A stretch of DNA of 38,413 bases from JBCCDY01 sp039030555 (GTDB taxonomy: Bacteria > Bacteroidota > Bacteroidia > Cytophagales > Cyclobacteriaceae): assembly GCA_039030555.1 (NCBI GenBank), contig JBCCDY010000032.1, positions 1 through 38,413 on the forward strand, in the 5' to 3' direction. The notes below the pieces were generated by a model. It was given only the letters and a program-made list of their open reading frames with translations. It had not been told where the DNA came from and ran no database searches. A program made the position numbers and the translations under genes. This document shows positions 28,032 to 34,561 of the stretch, in pieces. Numbering within the stretch: position 1 is the stretch's first letter; each line of letters begins with the position of its first letter.

Positions 28032-28073
28032 TTAAGTGCTTATTCTAAGTTATAACTCAGAATAAGCACTTAA
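28032..28073. terminator. Perfect 15-bp inverted repeat between convergent genes
   Basis: TTAAGTGCTTATTCT (28032-28046) is followed after 12 bases by its exact complement AGAATAAGCACTTAA (28059-28073). It lies between the stops of the LuxR-like gene and the minus-strand sensor, so it most likely ends transcription from both sides. A clear T run is lacking, so its terminator role is inferred from position. Confidence 0.65.
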
Positions 28074-28112
28074 GAATTTCAATTTCTTAATTACGGCTAA
28101 GATATGAACTTA

Positions 28113-30197
28113 TCAAGCCATACCATTTTCAACGACATGGCTATCTTTTTCGAGTTTTATAGTTGAATGCCTTTGGGCTGTTATATCCAGCGCAAAGTTG
28201 ATAATTTTAACCATTTGCTTTTTACCATTATAAACAGGGGTGTAATGGCTGTTTAGCCAGATTTCCTTTCCGTTTTTACCGTAGACTTTAATTTCTATGT
28301 CCTTAGAAACATCTTGAGTTGCCTTATTCCAAAAATCATCAAAAGTATGGTCTATTGTCGGATCAATTAATGCTTCATGATGTTTTCCTTCTATATCGTC
28401 AAGGGTATACCCTGTCAACTTAAGAAACCTTGTATTTGCAGTAATAACTCGACCCTCAAGGTCATACTCAATAGTTATTAAAGCATTATTCATCGCCTCA
28501 ATTTGTCCGCTTACTTCTGCGTCTCTGCGATTCATTTCTTCCTGAGTGGCTGCCAGCTCTTCTATATTTTGTCGCATTTCTTCTTCCTGAGCTCTGAGTT
28601 CTTCTGCCTGCTGCTGCGACTGCTCCAACAGAACCTTGGTTTTATGATTTATTCTAACATCTGATATAGTGGATGCGAGATTTGAACATATTTTTTCAAT
28701 GAATTCTATATGATGGCTTTCCAGCTTATGAAAAAAAGCCAACTCCAAAACACCAACTACTTCTTGATCGGTTTTTATTGGTATTATATACATGGAAGTA
28801 GGATTAGCTACTCCTAATCCAGAGGTTATTTGAATGAAACTATCAGGAATTTCTTCTAGGTAAATACTATCACCTTCTAACCATGCTTGCCCTACAAGAC
28901 TGTCACCTTTTTTAATCTTTTTATCTAAATACTTTACCCTTTCCCATGCATAGCAACCCTGGAGATCCAAGTATTCTTCATTACCTTCATTATTAACTAT
29001 AAATATAGCACCTTGATTTGCTTCAGTATATTTAGCCAATTGCATAATGATATTTCTACAAAATGATTCCATATTAGAAATATCGCTTCGTAGCATATCG
29101 GAAAATTGAGCGAGGCCTTCACTAACCCAATTTCTTTTTTTATCCCCTTGGGCGACCTCACTAAGCCGGTCCCGCATTTGCAGTAACGAATTGCCTAACT
29201 TATCCTCATCGCTAGCCGGTTTGAATTGTTGATTGAAATTTCCATTACCGATATCAAGTGCAAATTCACTTGCTTTTCGCATATTTTGACTTAAAAGATT
29301 AGTCGCTTGGAAAATATCATTGAGCTCATCTTTAGAGGAGCTATCCTCTTCAGGTAATTGCCCTTTGGATATAAGTGTAAGAAGTTTTGTAGGCTTCCGA
29401 ATGGAATCGTTTAAGCTTCTTAATAATAGTATTGAAAAAACAATAATCAACAACGTTCCTATAATGGAAGCAATGACCAATAGGGTGTTTGTAGCTTTGA
29501 TCCTACTTGTAACTATAGCATTATCTTGAACCAAAAGGTCTTCTTGTGCCTGATTAAGTGGTCTTATGATCTTTCTTAAACTCTTTCTCGTTCTGGATGC
29601 GTCACCTGCAACCAAGCTATCAAGTTGAGCGTCAAGAGCTCTTTCTTTTTCGAACCTTTCTACGAAAAGCACCAATTCTGAACTATCTCTGGAATTAACA
29701 CTTAAATCCAGAGGTTTTAATTCTGTCTCAAAAAACAAATCAATTTCATTCTGTAATTCTTGGTAGAATTTGAGCTGTTTAATAGTATTATCCACCATAC
29801 TTCTATGCTCCTCCACTTTCATATATCTTTTTAATCCTTCGAGTTCTTCGGCAGCTGGATTGATTTGATCATCCCATACGCTTAACCTTTCCCGTTTATA
29901 TTTATCGTCTCCTGTCATCAAATATGCTCTTTGTGATGCTGAAACTCGATTTGCTCCGCCCATGATATCAGCTGTAAGAATTGGTACAGGGATACGTAAA
30001 GCACTGATGTTATCTAGTATTTCCTTTGTTTTGGAGTTTTGATAAATCACAATTGATGTAATAAGAGATAGAGTAATGAGGGTTATTACAACAATTGCTA
30101 CTAGCTTATCCTTGATCCTATTAAAATCAAAGAATTTTGCCTTTTTTTTCAACTTAGTTAGTTTTTCTGCAGTCTTTTTTTCTAATGATTCTGACAT
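28113..30197 (-). CDS. HAMP-GAF-PAS membrane sensor without visible output domain
   Basis: A 694-residue protein. Its parts in order are a positively charged N-terminus, a membrane helix (about residues 31-51), an extracytoplasmic helical bundle of the four-helix MCP type, a second helix (about 230-255), and a HAMP region. These are followed by a GAF domain (roughly 360-510), a glutamine/glutamate-rich coiled coil (about 515-560) and one PAS domain (about 565-680). No histidine kinase, methyl-accepting hairpin, GGDEF or phosphatase domain follows; the protein ends shortly after the PAS. It must signal through a partner, or it is the remaining front half of a longer sensor. The C-terminus does not look abruptly cut, but a plasmid-like region begins just upstream of its start. 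Confidence 0.78.
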   Translation of the reverse strand: MSESLEKKTAEKLTKLKKKAKFFDFNRIKDKLVAIVVITLITLSLITSIVIYQNSKTKEILDNISALRIPVPILTADIMGGANRVSASQRAYLMTGDDKYKRERLSVWDDQINPAAEELEGLKRYMKVEEHRSMVDNTIKQLKFYQELQNEIDLFFETELKPLDLSVNSRDSSELVLFVERFEKERALDAQLDSLVAGDASRTRKSLRKIIRPLNQAQEDLLVQDNAIVTSRIKATNTLLVIASIIGTLLIIVFSILLLRSLNDSIRKPTKLLTLISKGQLPEEDSSSKDELNDIFQATNLLSQNMRKASEFALDIGNGNFNQQFKPASDEDKLGNSLLQMRDRLSEVAQGDKKRNWVSEGLAQFSDMLRSDISNMESFCRNIIMQLAKYTEANQGAIFIVNNEGNEEYLDLQGCYAWERVKYLDKKIKKGDSLVGQAWLEGDSIYLEEIPDSFIQITSGLGVANPTSMYIIPIKTDQEVVGVLELAFFHKLESHHIEFIEKICSNLASTISDVRINHKTKVLLEQSQQQAEELRAQEEEMRQNIEELAATQEEMNRRDAEVSGQIEAMNNALITIEYDLEGRVITANTRFLKLTGYTLDDIEGKHHEALIDPTIDHTFDDFWNKATQDVSKDIEIKVYGKNGKEIWLNSHYTPVYNGKKQMVKIINFALDITAQRHSTIKLEKDSHVVENGMA

Positions 30198-30255
30198 GAC
30201 GACTGGATTTATTTTAAAGTTTATTTTGATGAAAGCATTAATGAAAACTTATATC

Positions 30256-30294
30256 TCTCATTATGAGGTCTAGTCCTTAATCCTCATAATGAGA
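30256..30294. repeat. 13-bp perfect inverted repeat upstream of the sensor gene
   Basis: TCTCATTATGAGG (30256-30268) and CCTCATAATGAGA (30282-30294) are exact inverted copies with a 13-base spacer. Each arm is itself a palindrome (CTCATTATGAG and CTCATAATGAG). This doubled symmetry fits a pair of dimer-binding operator sites; a terminator or a recombination relic are alternatives. It lies between the sensor start and the replication origin, at the junction of the two kinds of DNA. Confidence 0.55.
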
Positions 30295-30299
30295 AACAC

Positions 30300-30365
30300 T
30301 CAGCTAAACTAAAATTATTATTTAAAATTATTTTTTTTCAATTAAGAGAATTACAGAGTAAATTA
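30300..30365. other. AT-rich segment beside the iterons, candidate unwinding region
   Basis: This stretch is almost entirely A and T, with runs such as AAAATTATTATTTAAAATTA and eight consecutive T. It ends about 45 bp before the first iteron. Iteron plasmids usually have an AT-rich unwinding element next to their initiator sites, so this is the likely melting region. No gene is visible here. Confidence 0.5.
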
Positions 30366-30407
30366 AGGAATCCCGAATATATAGTGTTTTCAAGGGCTTC
30401 AAGGGGT

Positions 30408-30651
30408 TTATTGGAACAATGGCGGATAAGTAATGGAACAATGACGGACAGTTATTGGAACAACCACGTTTTTATTGGAACGATGGCGGACGGGTTATTG
30501 GAACAACCACGGATGAAGTTTTTAACAGCACTTAGCCCATTATCAATAATCGCATCGGACTTATTAACAATTTTTATTGGAACAACCACGGATGGAATTA
30601 ATGGAACTTTCACGGATATTGCTACATTTGGTTTATTGGAACATTTACGGA
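30408..30651 (+). repeat. Iteron array of eight 19-bp direct repeats (plasmid origin)
   Basis: Copies of the consensus TTATTGGAACAACCACGGA begin at 30408, 30430, 30452, 30472, 30495, 30574, 30598 and 30633. The core TTATTGGAAC is nearly constant, and five variable bases separate it from CGGA (the third copy ends CACGTT). Spacings are 20-24 bp within the groups of five and two, close to two helical turns, with gaps of 79 and 35 bp around the sixth and eighth copies. The last copy ends 10 bp before the rep ATG. This is the expected binding array for the Rep_3 initiator, serving both replication and rep autoregulation. Confidence 0.9.
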
Positions 30652-30661
30652 CACCCTATTT

Positions 30662-31660
30662 ATGAGACCTAAGATACAAAGAGTTGATATTTCTACCCTC
30701 CCGAAGACTGTCCAACAACCCTATGTAATAACTGAAAAATTTGATTTCAATATCCATGAAGCCCGAATCCTGATTCGTGTTCTCCAGCAAATAAAAAAGC
30801 ATCAGTTTATCCAGATGGGAACCCAAATTGACATGGACAATAACGTGGTAATGCGTTTCAGGCCAAAAGATTTGACAGTTGGAAACGATTTAAAGCTAGT
30901 TTATAACGCCCTTGGTACTATCAGGAAAAAAGAAATCGTAGTTAAAGGAACAACCACGGACGAGGGCCAAGAAGTTGAAACCAGAACAATAACAGGTATT
31001 ATCAATGAGGCAACGTACAGCACAAACAACAGCTTTGTAGATATTAAGATAAATGCAGACTGGTACACCATTCTGGTTGACTTGTCAAAAGGATATACGC
31101 CTTATCTGGGCAATGTTGGTTTTCAAACCGGTAATAAGCATCACCTGGTCATATACCAATACATCTGTCAATGGCATGATGAAGGGGTGATTGACGGAAA
31201 GACACTTACTGAAGCCCAAGTAAGAAAGGATTTTAAAATCTTTGACTTGTACAAGGATTTCAGGAAAGTCATTGATCGCGTGATTGAGCCGTGCAAACAG
31301 GAACTTGATGAGTTTGCTGATAGGAGTTTCAACTACACCCCTATTAGGGCCAATCCTAATGCAACACGCGGGAGAGGAGCCAAAATTGTTGCGATTTCCT
31401 TCAAGTTTTACAAAACTTCAACTGAGGATATTAATTCGACCTACGAACCAAAACGTGCCGCCAAAAAAATCAGCGAGTTCAAAAGTATCTACGGTTTCGA
31501 TGAGACCCAAGAGCAACAATTGGGTGGATTGGCCAAGAGATATGATTTATCATTCCTCTCCGCACTTGAATATGAAAACCGCCCCTACCTATTAAAACAG
31601 GAAAACTTCATAGAGGCATTCCATAAAATTATCATTGAACGAAGTGCTGCCAAAAAGTGA
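30662..31660 (+). CDS. rep: Rep_3 family plasmid replication initiator
   Basis: A 332-residue iteron-binding initiator. The protein shows the tandem winged-helix layout of the Rep_3 (RepB/RepE/Pi-like) superfamily. The N-terminal domain runs through LVYNALGTIRKKE and the C-terminal domain carries LTEAQVRKDFKIFDLYKDFRKVIDRVIEPCKQEL, a typical second-winged-helix pattern. Eight iterons lie directly upstream of the ATG, one iteron-like copy lies inside the gene at 30942-30960, and an inverted copy lies just after the stop. The protein should bind the iterons, open the origin and load the host helicase, and probably represses its own promoter. It is the only replication gene in the window. Confidence 0.93.
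   Translation: MRPKIQRVDISTLPKTVQQPYVITEKFDFNIHEARILIRVLQQIKKHQFIQMGTQIDMDNNVVMRFRPKDLTVGNDLKLVYNALGTIRKKEIVVKGTTTDEGQEVETRTITGIINEATYSTNNSFVDIKINADWYTILVDLSKGYTPYLGNVGFQTGNKHHLVIYQYICQWHDEGVIDGKTLTEAQVRKDFKIFDLYKDFRKVIDRVIEPCKQELDEFADRSFNYTPIRANPNATRGRGAKIVAISFKFYKTSTEDINSTYEPKRAAKKISEFKSIYGFDETQEQQLGGLAKRYDLSFLSALEYENRPYLLKQENFIEAFHKIIIERSAAKK
30942..30960 (+). repeat. Iteron copy inside the rep coding sequence
   Basis: TTAAAGGAACAACCACGGA differs from the iteron consensus at only two positions and lies about 280 bp into rep, where it encodes part of VKGTTTDEG. It has the same orientation as the upstream array. Confidence 0.75.
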
Positions 31661-31662
31661 TA

Positions 31663-31678
31663 TTGGCGCATCCGCCAA
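31663..31678. other. Short hairpin directly after the rep stop
   Basis: TTGGCG (31663-31668), loop CATC, CGCCAA (31673-31678) form a six-base-pair stem two bases after the rep stop. No T run follows, so it may be a weak terminator or an mRNA-end structure. Its right arm overlaps the inverted iteron. Confidence 0.45.
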
Positions 31679-31689
31679 AGTTCCATTAA
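31671..31689 (-). repeat. Inverted iteron copy downstream of rep
   Basis: Read on the minus strand this is TTAATGGAACTTTGGCGGA, which matches the iteron pattern (TTAATGGAAC as in the seventh copy, GGCGGA as in the first and fourth). It lies 10 bp after the rep stop in the opposite orientation to the array, so rep is bracketed by initiator sites. Confidence 0.75.
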
Positions 31690-31832
31690 GCCCAAAATCG
31701 TGTGTAAAAAAAGTAAGGCTCAATAAATCAAAAAAAATATTCTGGTATCAATCTTTCTCTTTGCATCTGCATTTGATTGGCATACCGGACACATGGCCTT
31801 TACAATCGATGTGTGCCTTACATAAGCCATTT

Positions 31833-31976
31833 CTAGAGTTTGGTAACGTATTTGTATTCTGATTTGGAGAAAGCCCGATCTGAGGAATGTATGCGAAAAT
31901 TTTTGCCGTCATCGAAAACGACTTCCCCAAAATGTTTCGTTGGTTTCTCTTCCCCTATTCTAAAAACTTCAACCAT
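31833..31976 (-). CDS. Small acidic-basic protein, unknown (47 aa)
   Basis: A 47-residue frame starting at the ATG at 31976, one base after the stop of the preceding 85-residue gene. The composition (EVFRIGEEKPTKHFGEVVFDDG and onward) looks like a folded small protein. After its TAG another frame continues with a cysteine/histidine-rich tail ending at 31748 (LCKAHIDCKGHV, then CRCKEKD). A +1 shift at the stop would fuse the two into about 75 residues, so this may be a frameshifted gene. No family is recognised. Confidence 0.4.
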   Translation of the reverse strand: MVEVFRIGEEKPTKHFGEVVFDDGKNFRIHSSDRAFSKSEYKYVTKL

Positions 31977-31977
31977 G

Positions 31978-32235
31978 CTAATCTGTCGATAAGAATTTTT
32001 CAACGAACTTGCTGGGCAGAAAGTCAAATTTCTTTTTGGTCCAATAGACGATATATCCTTTATCGTGCCTGAAGCTCCCCCAAGACTGCTTTGAGTTTTT
32101 CGCAAGGATTCGCTGCTTCCCCACATCCTCTTGACTGCGGTTGAAGATAATATCCTCCCAAACCGATAATGAAACCTTGGCCTCAATTTTTCTTTTTGTT
32201 TTCATTCCTGGTCCTAATACTTTTTGAAAATTCAT
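31978..32235 (-). CDS. Small basic protein, unknown (85 aa)
   Basis: An 85-residue frame with Lys-rich ends and aromatic stretches (VSLSVWEDIIFNRSQEDV, GYIVYWTKKKFDFLPSKFV). The first ATG overlaps the upstream small gene by 53 bp; the ATG at 32205, giving MKTKRKIEAK, would reduce the overlap to 23 bp. It is tightly packed with the 47-residue gene downstream. Function unknown; a small DNA- or RNA-binding protein is possible but not shown. Confidence 0.45.
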   Translation of the reverse strand: MNFQKVLGPGMKTKRKIEAKVSLSVWEDIIFNRSQEDVGKQRILAKNSKQSWGSFRHDKGYIVYWTKKKFDFLPSKFVEKFLSTD

Positions 32236-32353
32236 CTTCGGGCATGCCTACTGGCATTAGAACATGATACCACATACAATTGAAATTATAGCGCAATATC
32301 CGAAACCACCTCGGGGGTTTCTTTTTGGTTGTCTTCCTGCGAGCTGTTGCCAT
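32183..32353 (-). CDS. Very basic small protein, unknown (56 aa)
   Basis: A 56-residue frame from the ATG at 32353 with the start MATARRKTTKKKPPRWFR and the basic end RTRNENKKKN. The charge suggests nucleic-acid contact. A TTG at 32377 would add eight residues. It is in the same frame as the upstream 38-residue gene, separated by a TGA. No family is recognised. Confidence 0.4.
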   Translation of the reverse strand: MATARRKTTKKKPPRWFRILRYNFNCMWYHVLMPVGMPEDEFSKSIRTRNENKKKN

Positions 32354-32395
32354 GCTAAAGTGTTCTTTTGTTCCCAAAGGTGTACCGGTTCCGTT

Positions 32396-32512
32396 TCACA
32401 ACCCCCAAAGCTCTGGATTGAATCCGTCCGGATAATCTCCCGGATCGTTCTGTTCCTCCAGCCAGGTTTCCATTTCAAAGTCTTCAAAATTGCTTGTACC
32501 GCCCATATCCAT
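32396..32512 (-). CDS. Very acidic micro-protein, unknown (38 aa)
   Basis: A 38-residue frame beginning MDMGGTSNFEDFEMETWLEE and ending FNPELWGL. It is strongly acidic, in contrast to the basic protein encoded next, with an EFxMETWLEExDPxxYPDGFNPE-like composition that looks selected and not random. It would be the first gene of a four-gene minus-strand cluster that converges with rep. It could be an acidic partner of the basic neighbour; this is inference. Confidence 0.4.
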   Translation of the reverse strand: MDMGGTSNFEDFEMETWLEEQNDPGDYPDGFNPELWGL

Positions 32513-32578
32513 TGATGTTTGGATTATCCAAATCCATTAAATTATTTTTTATGGCCATAAACTAAAAATTAATGTGAA

Positions 32579-32595
32579 ATAAACTGACAGTTTAT
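32579..32595. promoter_or_regulatory. Perfect 17-bp palindrome, candidate operator
   Basis: ATAAACTGACAGTTTAT has eight-base arms around a central A. It lies 67 bp upstream of the first minus-strand micro-gene and about 140 bp before the plus-strand micro-gene, in the divergent promoter region. Such symmetry fits a dimeric repressor site. Confidence 0.5.
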
Positions 32596-32614
32596 GATCA
32601 ACTATAATTTTAGA

Positions 32615-32682
32615 TTTTTGCGGGAACCCTGCAAAATCACGATATTTGCATAGACTTTCCGAAAGCCCCAACGGGGCATTTC
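32615..32682 (+). promoter_or_regulatory. Candidate promoter with palindromic spacer and leader hairpin
   Basis: TTTTTG (32615-32620) and TATTTGCA (from about 32643) are spaced like a Bacteroidota -33/-7 promoter pair. The spacer contains the interrupted palindrome GCGGGAACCCTGC (32620-32632). Downstream, GAAAGCCCCAACGGGGCATTTC (32661-32682, broken here as GAAA-GCCCC, loop AAC, GGGGC and TTTC with one bulged A) forms a leader hairpin before the 43-codon frame. Confidence 0.4.
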
Positions 32683-32732
32683 ACTACCGAGTTTTCTTCA
32701 TTAATTATTTAATCAACCTAAACCAAATCATT

Positions 32733-32864
32733 ATGGCAACTATTCTATTTTCAATTCTGACCTGGCTCATTTGCAACTACATTATCAAACCCTGGCTTGA
32801 TAACTTTATCTGCATTTTGCGCTCTGGGTTCCTTTGCGATTGTCGGGAAAATTCCGTATCTTAA
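32733..32864 (+). CDS. Small hydrophobic protein, unknown (43 aa)
   Basis: A 43-residue frame beginning MATILFSILTWLICNYIIK with one membrane-helix-like stretch and four cysteines. It is the only plus-strand gene between rep and the right edge. A promoter-like pair and a hairpin lie upstream. It could be a small membrane peptide (type I toxin-like peptides have this look) or a chance frame; no family is recognised. Confidence 0.35.
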   Translation: MATILFSILTWLICNYIIKPWLDNFICILRSGFLCDCRENSVS

Positions 32865-33072
32865 AAAGGCGTTCCATTTGAGATAAAAACGCTTATAGAA
32901 CTCGCTATTTCCCATACTTCCAGTCGTTTACGTTTTTTTCGTTCGTTAGAGGGGCTTAAAATGGCCCGTTTACTTACAGTTTTTCAGAAAAATGAGCTGA
33001 TATCGGTTTCAATCTGTAAGCGGAAATCTTCCGGTATTCTTACATAAATGAACTACAAAACACTTAGCTTGT
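32865..33072. other. Structured non-coding stretch with nested hairpins
   Basis: No convincing gene is present. Three inverted repeats lie close together. GGGC at 32952-32955 pairs with GCCC at 32964-32967. CTTACAG at 32973-32979 pairs with CTGTAAG at 33014-33020 and encloses an inner TCAG...CTGA stem. CGGAA at 33021-33025 pairs with TTCCG at 33029-33033. Possible roles are a single-strand or transfer origin, a structured RNA, or the end of the minus-strand operon that stops at 33073. Confidence 0.45.
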
Positions 33073-33306
33073 TTAGTCTTCAATCCTCCTTATTTCATCA
33101 TTCTCAATCTGCCCTTTAGCCTCAAAAAAATCATTCCCCAAGTGATATTCCTGGTCATATGTAAATCCGTCATCATCGGTTTCTTCAATCGTGGCCACCC
33201 AACCGCAATCTGGAAGGTAGCCATAAGTCGAATAATAGTAAACGGTTTTGACCTTAAGACTTTTTTCTATTAATAGATTGTACAAAGCTTTCTGGTTTTT
33301 GGTCAT
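33073..33306 (-). CDS. Acidic small protein, unknown (77 aa)
   Basis: A 77-residue frame, last in the parA operon, whose ATG overlaps the upstream stop as ATGA. The N-terminal half is basic and the C-terminal half acidic (ATIEETDDDGFTYDQEYHLG), with Tyr-rich YYYSTYGYLPDCGW in between. No family is recognised. The tight overlap supports real translation. Confidence 0.6.
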   Translation of the reverse strand: MTKNQKALYNLLIEKSLKVKTVYYYSTYGYLPDCGWVATIEETDDDGFTYDQEYHLGNDFFEAKGQIENDEIRRIED

Positions 33307-33602
33307 TTCCCCCCTTGTTTACTATCATGATTTTTTTCTTCCCTTTTTTTGTTTTTCAGCTTTAACCAATCTTCACGAATGGATTCAACACCAACCAACT
33401 TCCCGTCTTCTGCCATAAAGTAGGGGCCGTCTTCATCGGGGATTTCGAAACCGGCAATCCGCAATAATTCCTGTGCGGTCTTTTTCCAAAAGTCACGCTC
33501 GTTTCCAAGCGCATTGATTTGGTCTTTTTGCTCCAACAGCAAAAAGTTTAATGAGCTGATTTGGTCCTGATATTCTTTTTCTTGTTTGTTGGTCATTATC
33601 AC
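33303..33602 (-). CDS. Coiled-coil-like small protein, unknown (99 aa)
   Basis: A 99-residue frame starting at a GTG that overlaps the upstream stop (GTGA); an ATG at 33596 is an alternative. The first 45 residues form a heptad-like amphipathic helix (KEYQDQISSLNFLLLEQKD and onward), followed by a GFEIPDEDGPYFMAEDG segment and a Lys-rich tail. Function unknown; the helix suggests an oligomer. Confidence 0.6.
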   Translation of the reverse strand: MIMTNKQEKEYQDQISSLNFLLLEQKDQINALGNERDFWKKTAQELLRIAGFEIPDEDGPYFMAEDGKLVGVESIREDWLKLKNKKREEKNHDSKQGGK

Positions 33603-33838
33603 AAGTTATTAAGTGATTCATCTCTATAAACCAAATCATCCCTTTCCATAGCCATAATGGTATTATACAGTTCATCTCTGGTAAAATTGGCAGAAAAGAA
33701 TTTTAAGGTTTCCTGAGCAAACAGCTCCCCCAAACGTTTGTGAACTGAAGCTGTTCCTTCTGCTTCCAGTAAATGAACCATTGCCTCCGCATAAATGCGT
33801 TTTGAATGGAAAAAATCGATTTTATCTTGTTCTGTCAT
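33599..33838 (-). CDS. Helical small protein, unknown (79 aa)
   Basis: A 79-residue, mostly helical frame (FFHSKRIYAEAMVHLLEAE, then LGELFAQETLKFFSANFTR). It follows the 140-residue gene after 44 bp, the largest gap inside the operon, and overlaps the next gene by 4 bp. No family is recognised. Confidence 0.6.
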   Translation of the reverse strand: MTEQDKIDFFHSKRIYAEAMVHLLEAEGTASVHKRLGELFAQETLKFFSANFTRDELYNTIMAMERDDLVYRDESLNNL

Positions 33839-33882
33839 GATAAATTATATCATTTTCATATGGTGTTCTCGTAAGGTGCTGT

Positions 33883-34305
33883 TTAACCAAAATGGATTAA
33901 AATTTCTTCATCTTTGGCCATGTTCAAAATGGCTTTGAAAAAACGAAGTACATACGCTGCGGAACGCTGTTTGGTCCCTTCCGAAACTTCCCTTTCCGGC
34001 TTATCCGTTTCGACGTCCCCAAGGGACTGAACCAAATGCCCCAATAAATTTTCCTGCAACTGGTCCTTCTCATTATTCCTAATCAATTCCAAAGGCTCTT
34101 TTCGATAATAATTGACCGCTGAAATCGCTTTTTCTATATCAGCCAGGGCAAAGGATTTAGCTTCGCCATTTCCTGAAACCCCACAATCATATTCCTGAGC
34201 GTTCAATGAGCCGTAAAGAAATGATGCGATAGTCCTATCCGAAGCTGTAAAATCAATACTGGCAATTCGGGTTCCGTCCTGATGGGCTGTGATGGAATGG
34301 CTCAT
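33883..34305 (-). CDS. Hypothetical protein of the parA operon (140 aa)
   Basis: A 140-residue soluble protein. The N-terminal part is strand-rich (TRIASIDFTASDRTIASFLYG), and the C-terminal part is helical with charged clusters (DVETDKPEREVSEGTKQRS, then YVLRFFKAILNMAKDEEILIHFG). It starts 6 bp after the preceding stop. I do not recognise it. It is the largest of the six unknown genes and the best entry point for a remote-homology search. Confidence 0.65.
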   Translation of the reverse strand: MSHSITAHQDGTRIASIDFTASDRTIASFLYGSLNAQEYDCGVSGNGEAKSFALADIEKAISAVNYYRKEPLELIRNNEKDQLQENLLGHLVQSLGDVETDKPEREVSEGTKQRSAAYVLRFFKAILNMAKDEEILIHFG

Positions 34306-34311
34306 ATAGTC

Positions 34312-34560
34312 CTATGCTTTGTAATCGGGTTCGGGAACCTGTGATTTAAACTCGCTCCAAAGTGCCTTCCAATTTTTGTCTGAAATCCGAACCGGTTCCG
34401 GTGTGCCTGGCATGGTTATTAGAAAAGCCCTCTCGAATGGCCACCCATTTAAAAAATTGGTATAGGCATTTTCGTCATTGATGAAATTTTCAATCAGTTC
34501 CTTATGGGTGAACTCCACTTTCTGGTCAACCCTATTGTCCTTGTAAAATACCATTGTCAT
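34312..34560 (-). CDS. Hypothetical small protein (82 aa)
   Basis: An 82-residue frame beginning MTMVFYKDNRVDQKVEF and rich in aromatic residues (NFLNGWPFERAFLITMPG, NWKALWSEF). It begins one base after the stop of the 78-residue gene. Together with that neighbour it looks like a conserved pair in which both carry W/F-rich cores. No family is recognised. Confidence 0.6.
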   Translation of the reverse strand: MTMVFYKDNRVDQKVEFTHKELIENFINDENAYTNFLNGWPFERAFLITMPGTPEPVRISDKNWKALWSEFKSQVPEPDYKA

Positions 34561-34561
34561 T

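Noticed and set aside
30256..30294. dif/Xer recombination site
   Set aside because: The 13-bp spacer and arm sequence do not fit the 11-6-11 dif layout, and no tyrosine recombinase is encoded in the window.
30541..30551. TTATCAATA as a DnaA box
   Set aside because: It differs at two positions from TTATNCACA and stands alone; not enough to claim a DnaA site.
30384..30665. 93-aa plus-strand reading frame across the iterons
   Set aside because: Its repeated residues (LLEQ, GTMADG, GTTTDG) are just translated iterons, and it overlaps the rep start; it is not a gene.
31833..32186. 117-aa minus-strand frame as one gene
   Set aside because: Its first two thirds overlap the better-looking 85-aa gene; only the last 47 residues look protein-like.
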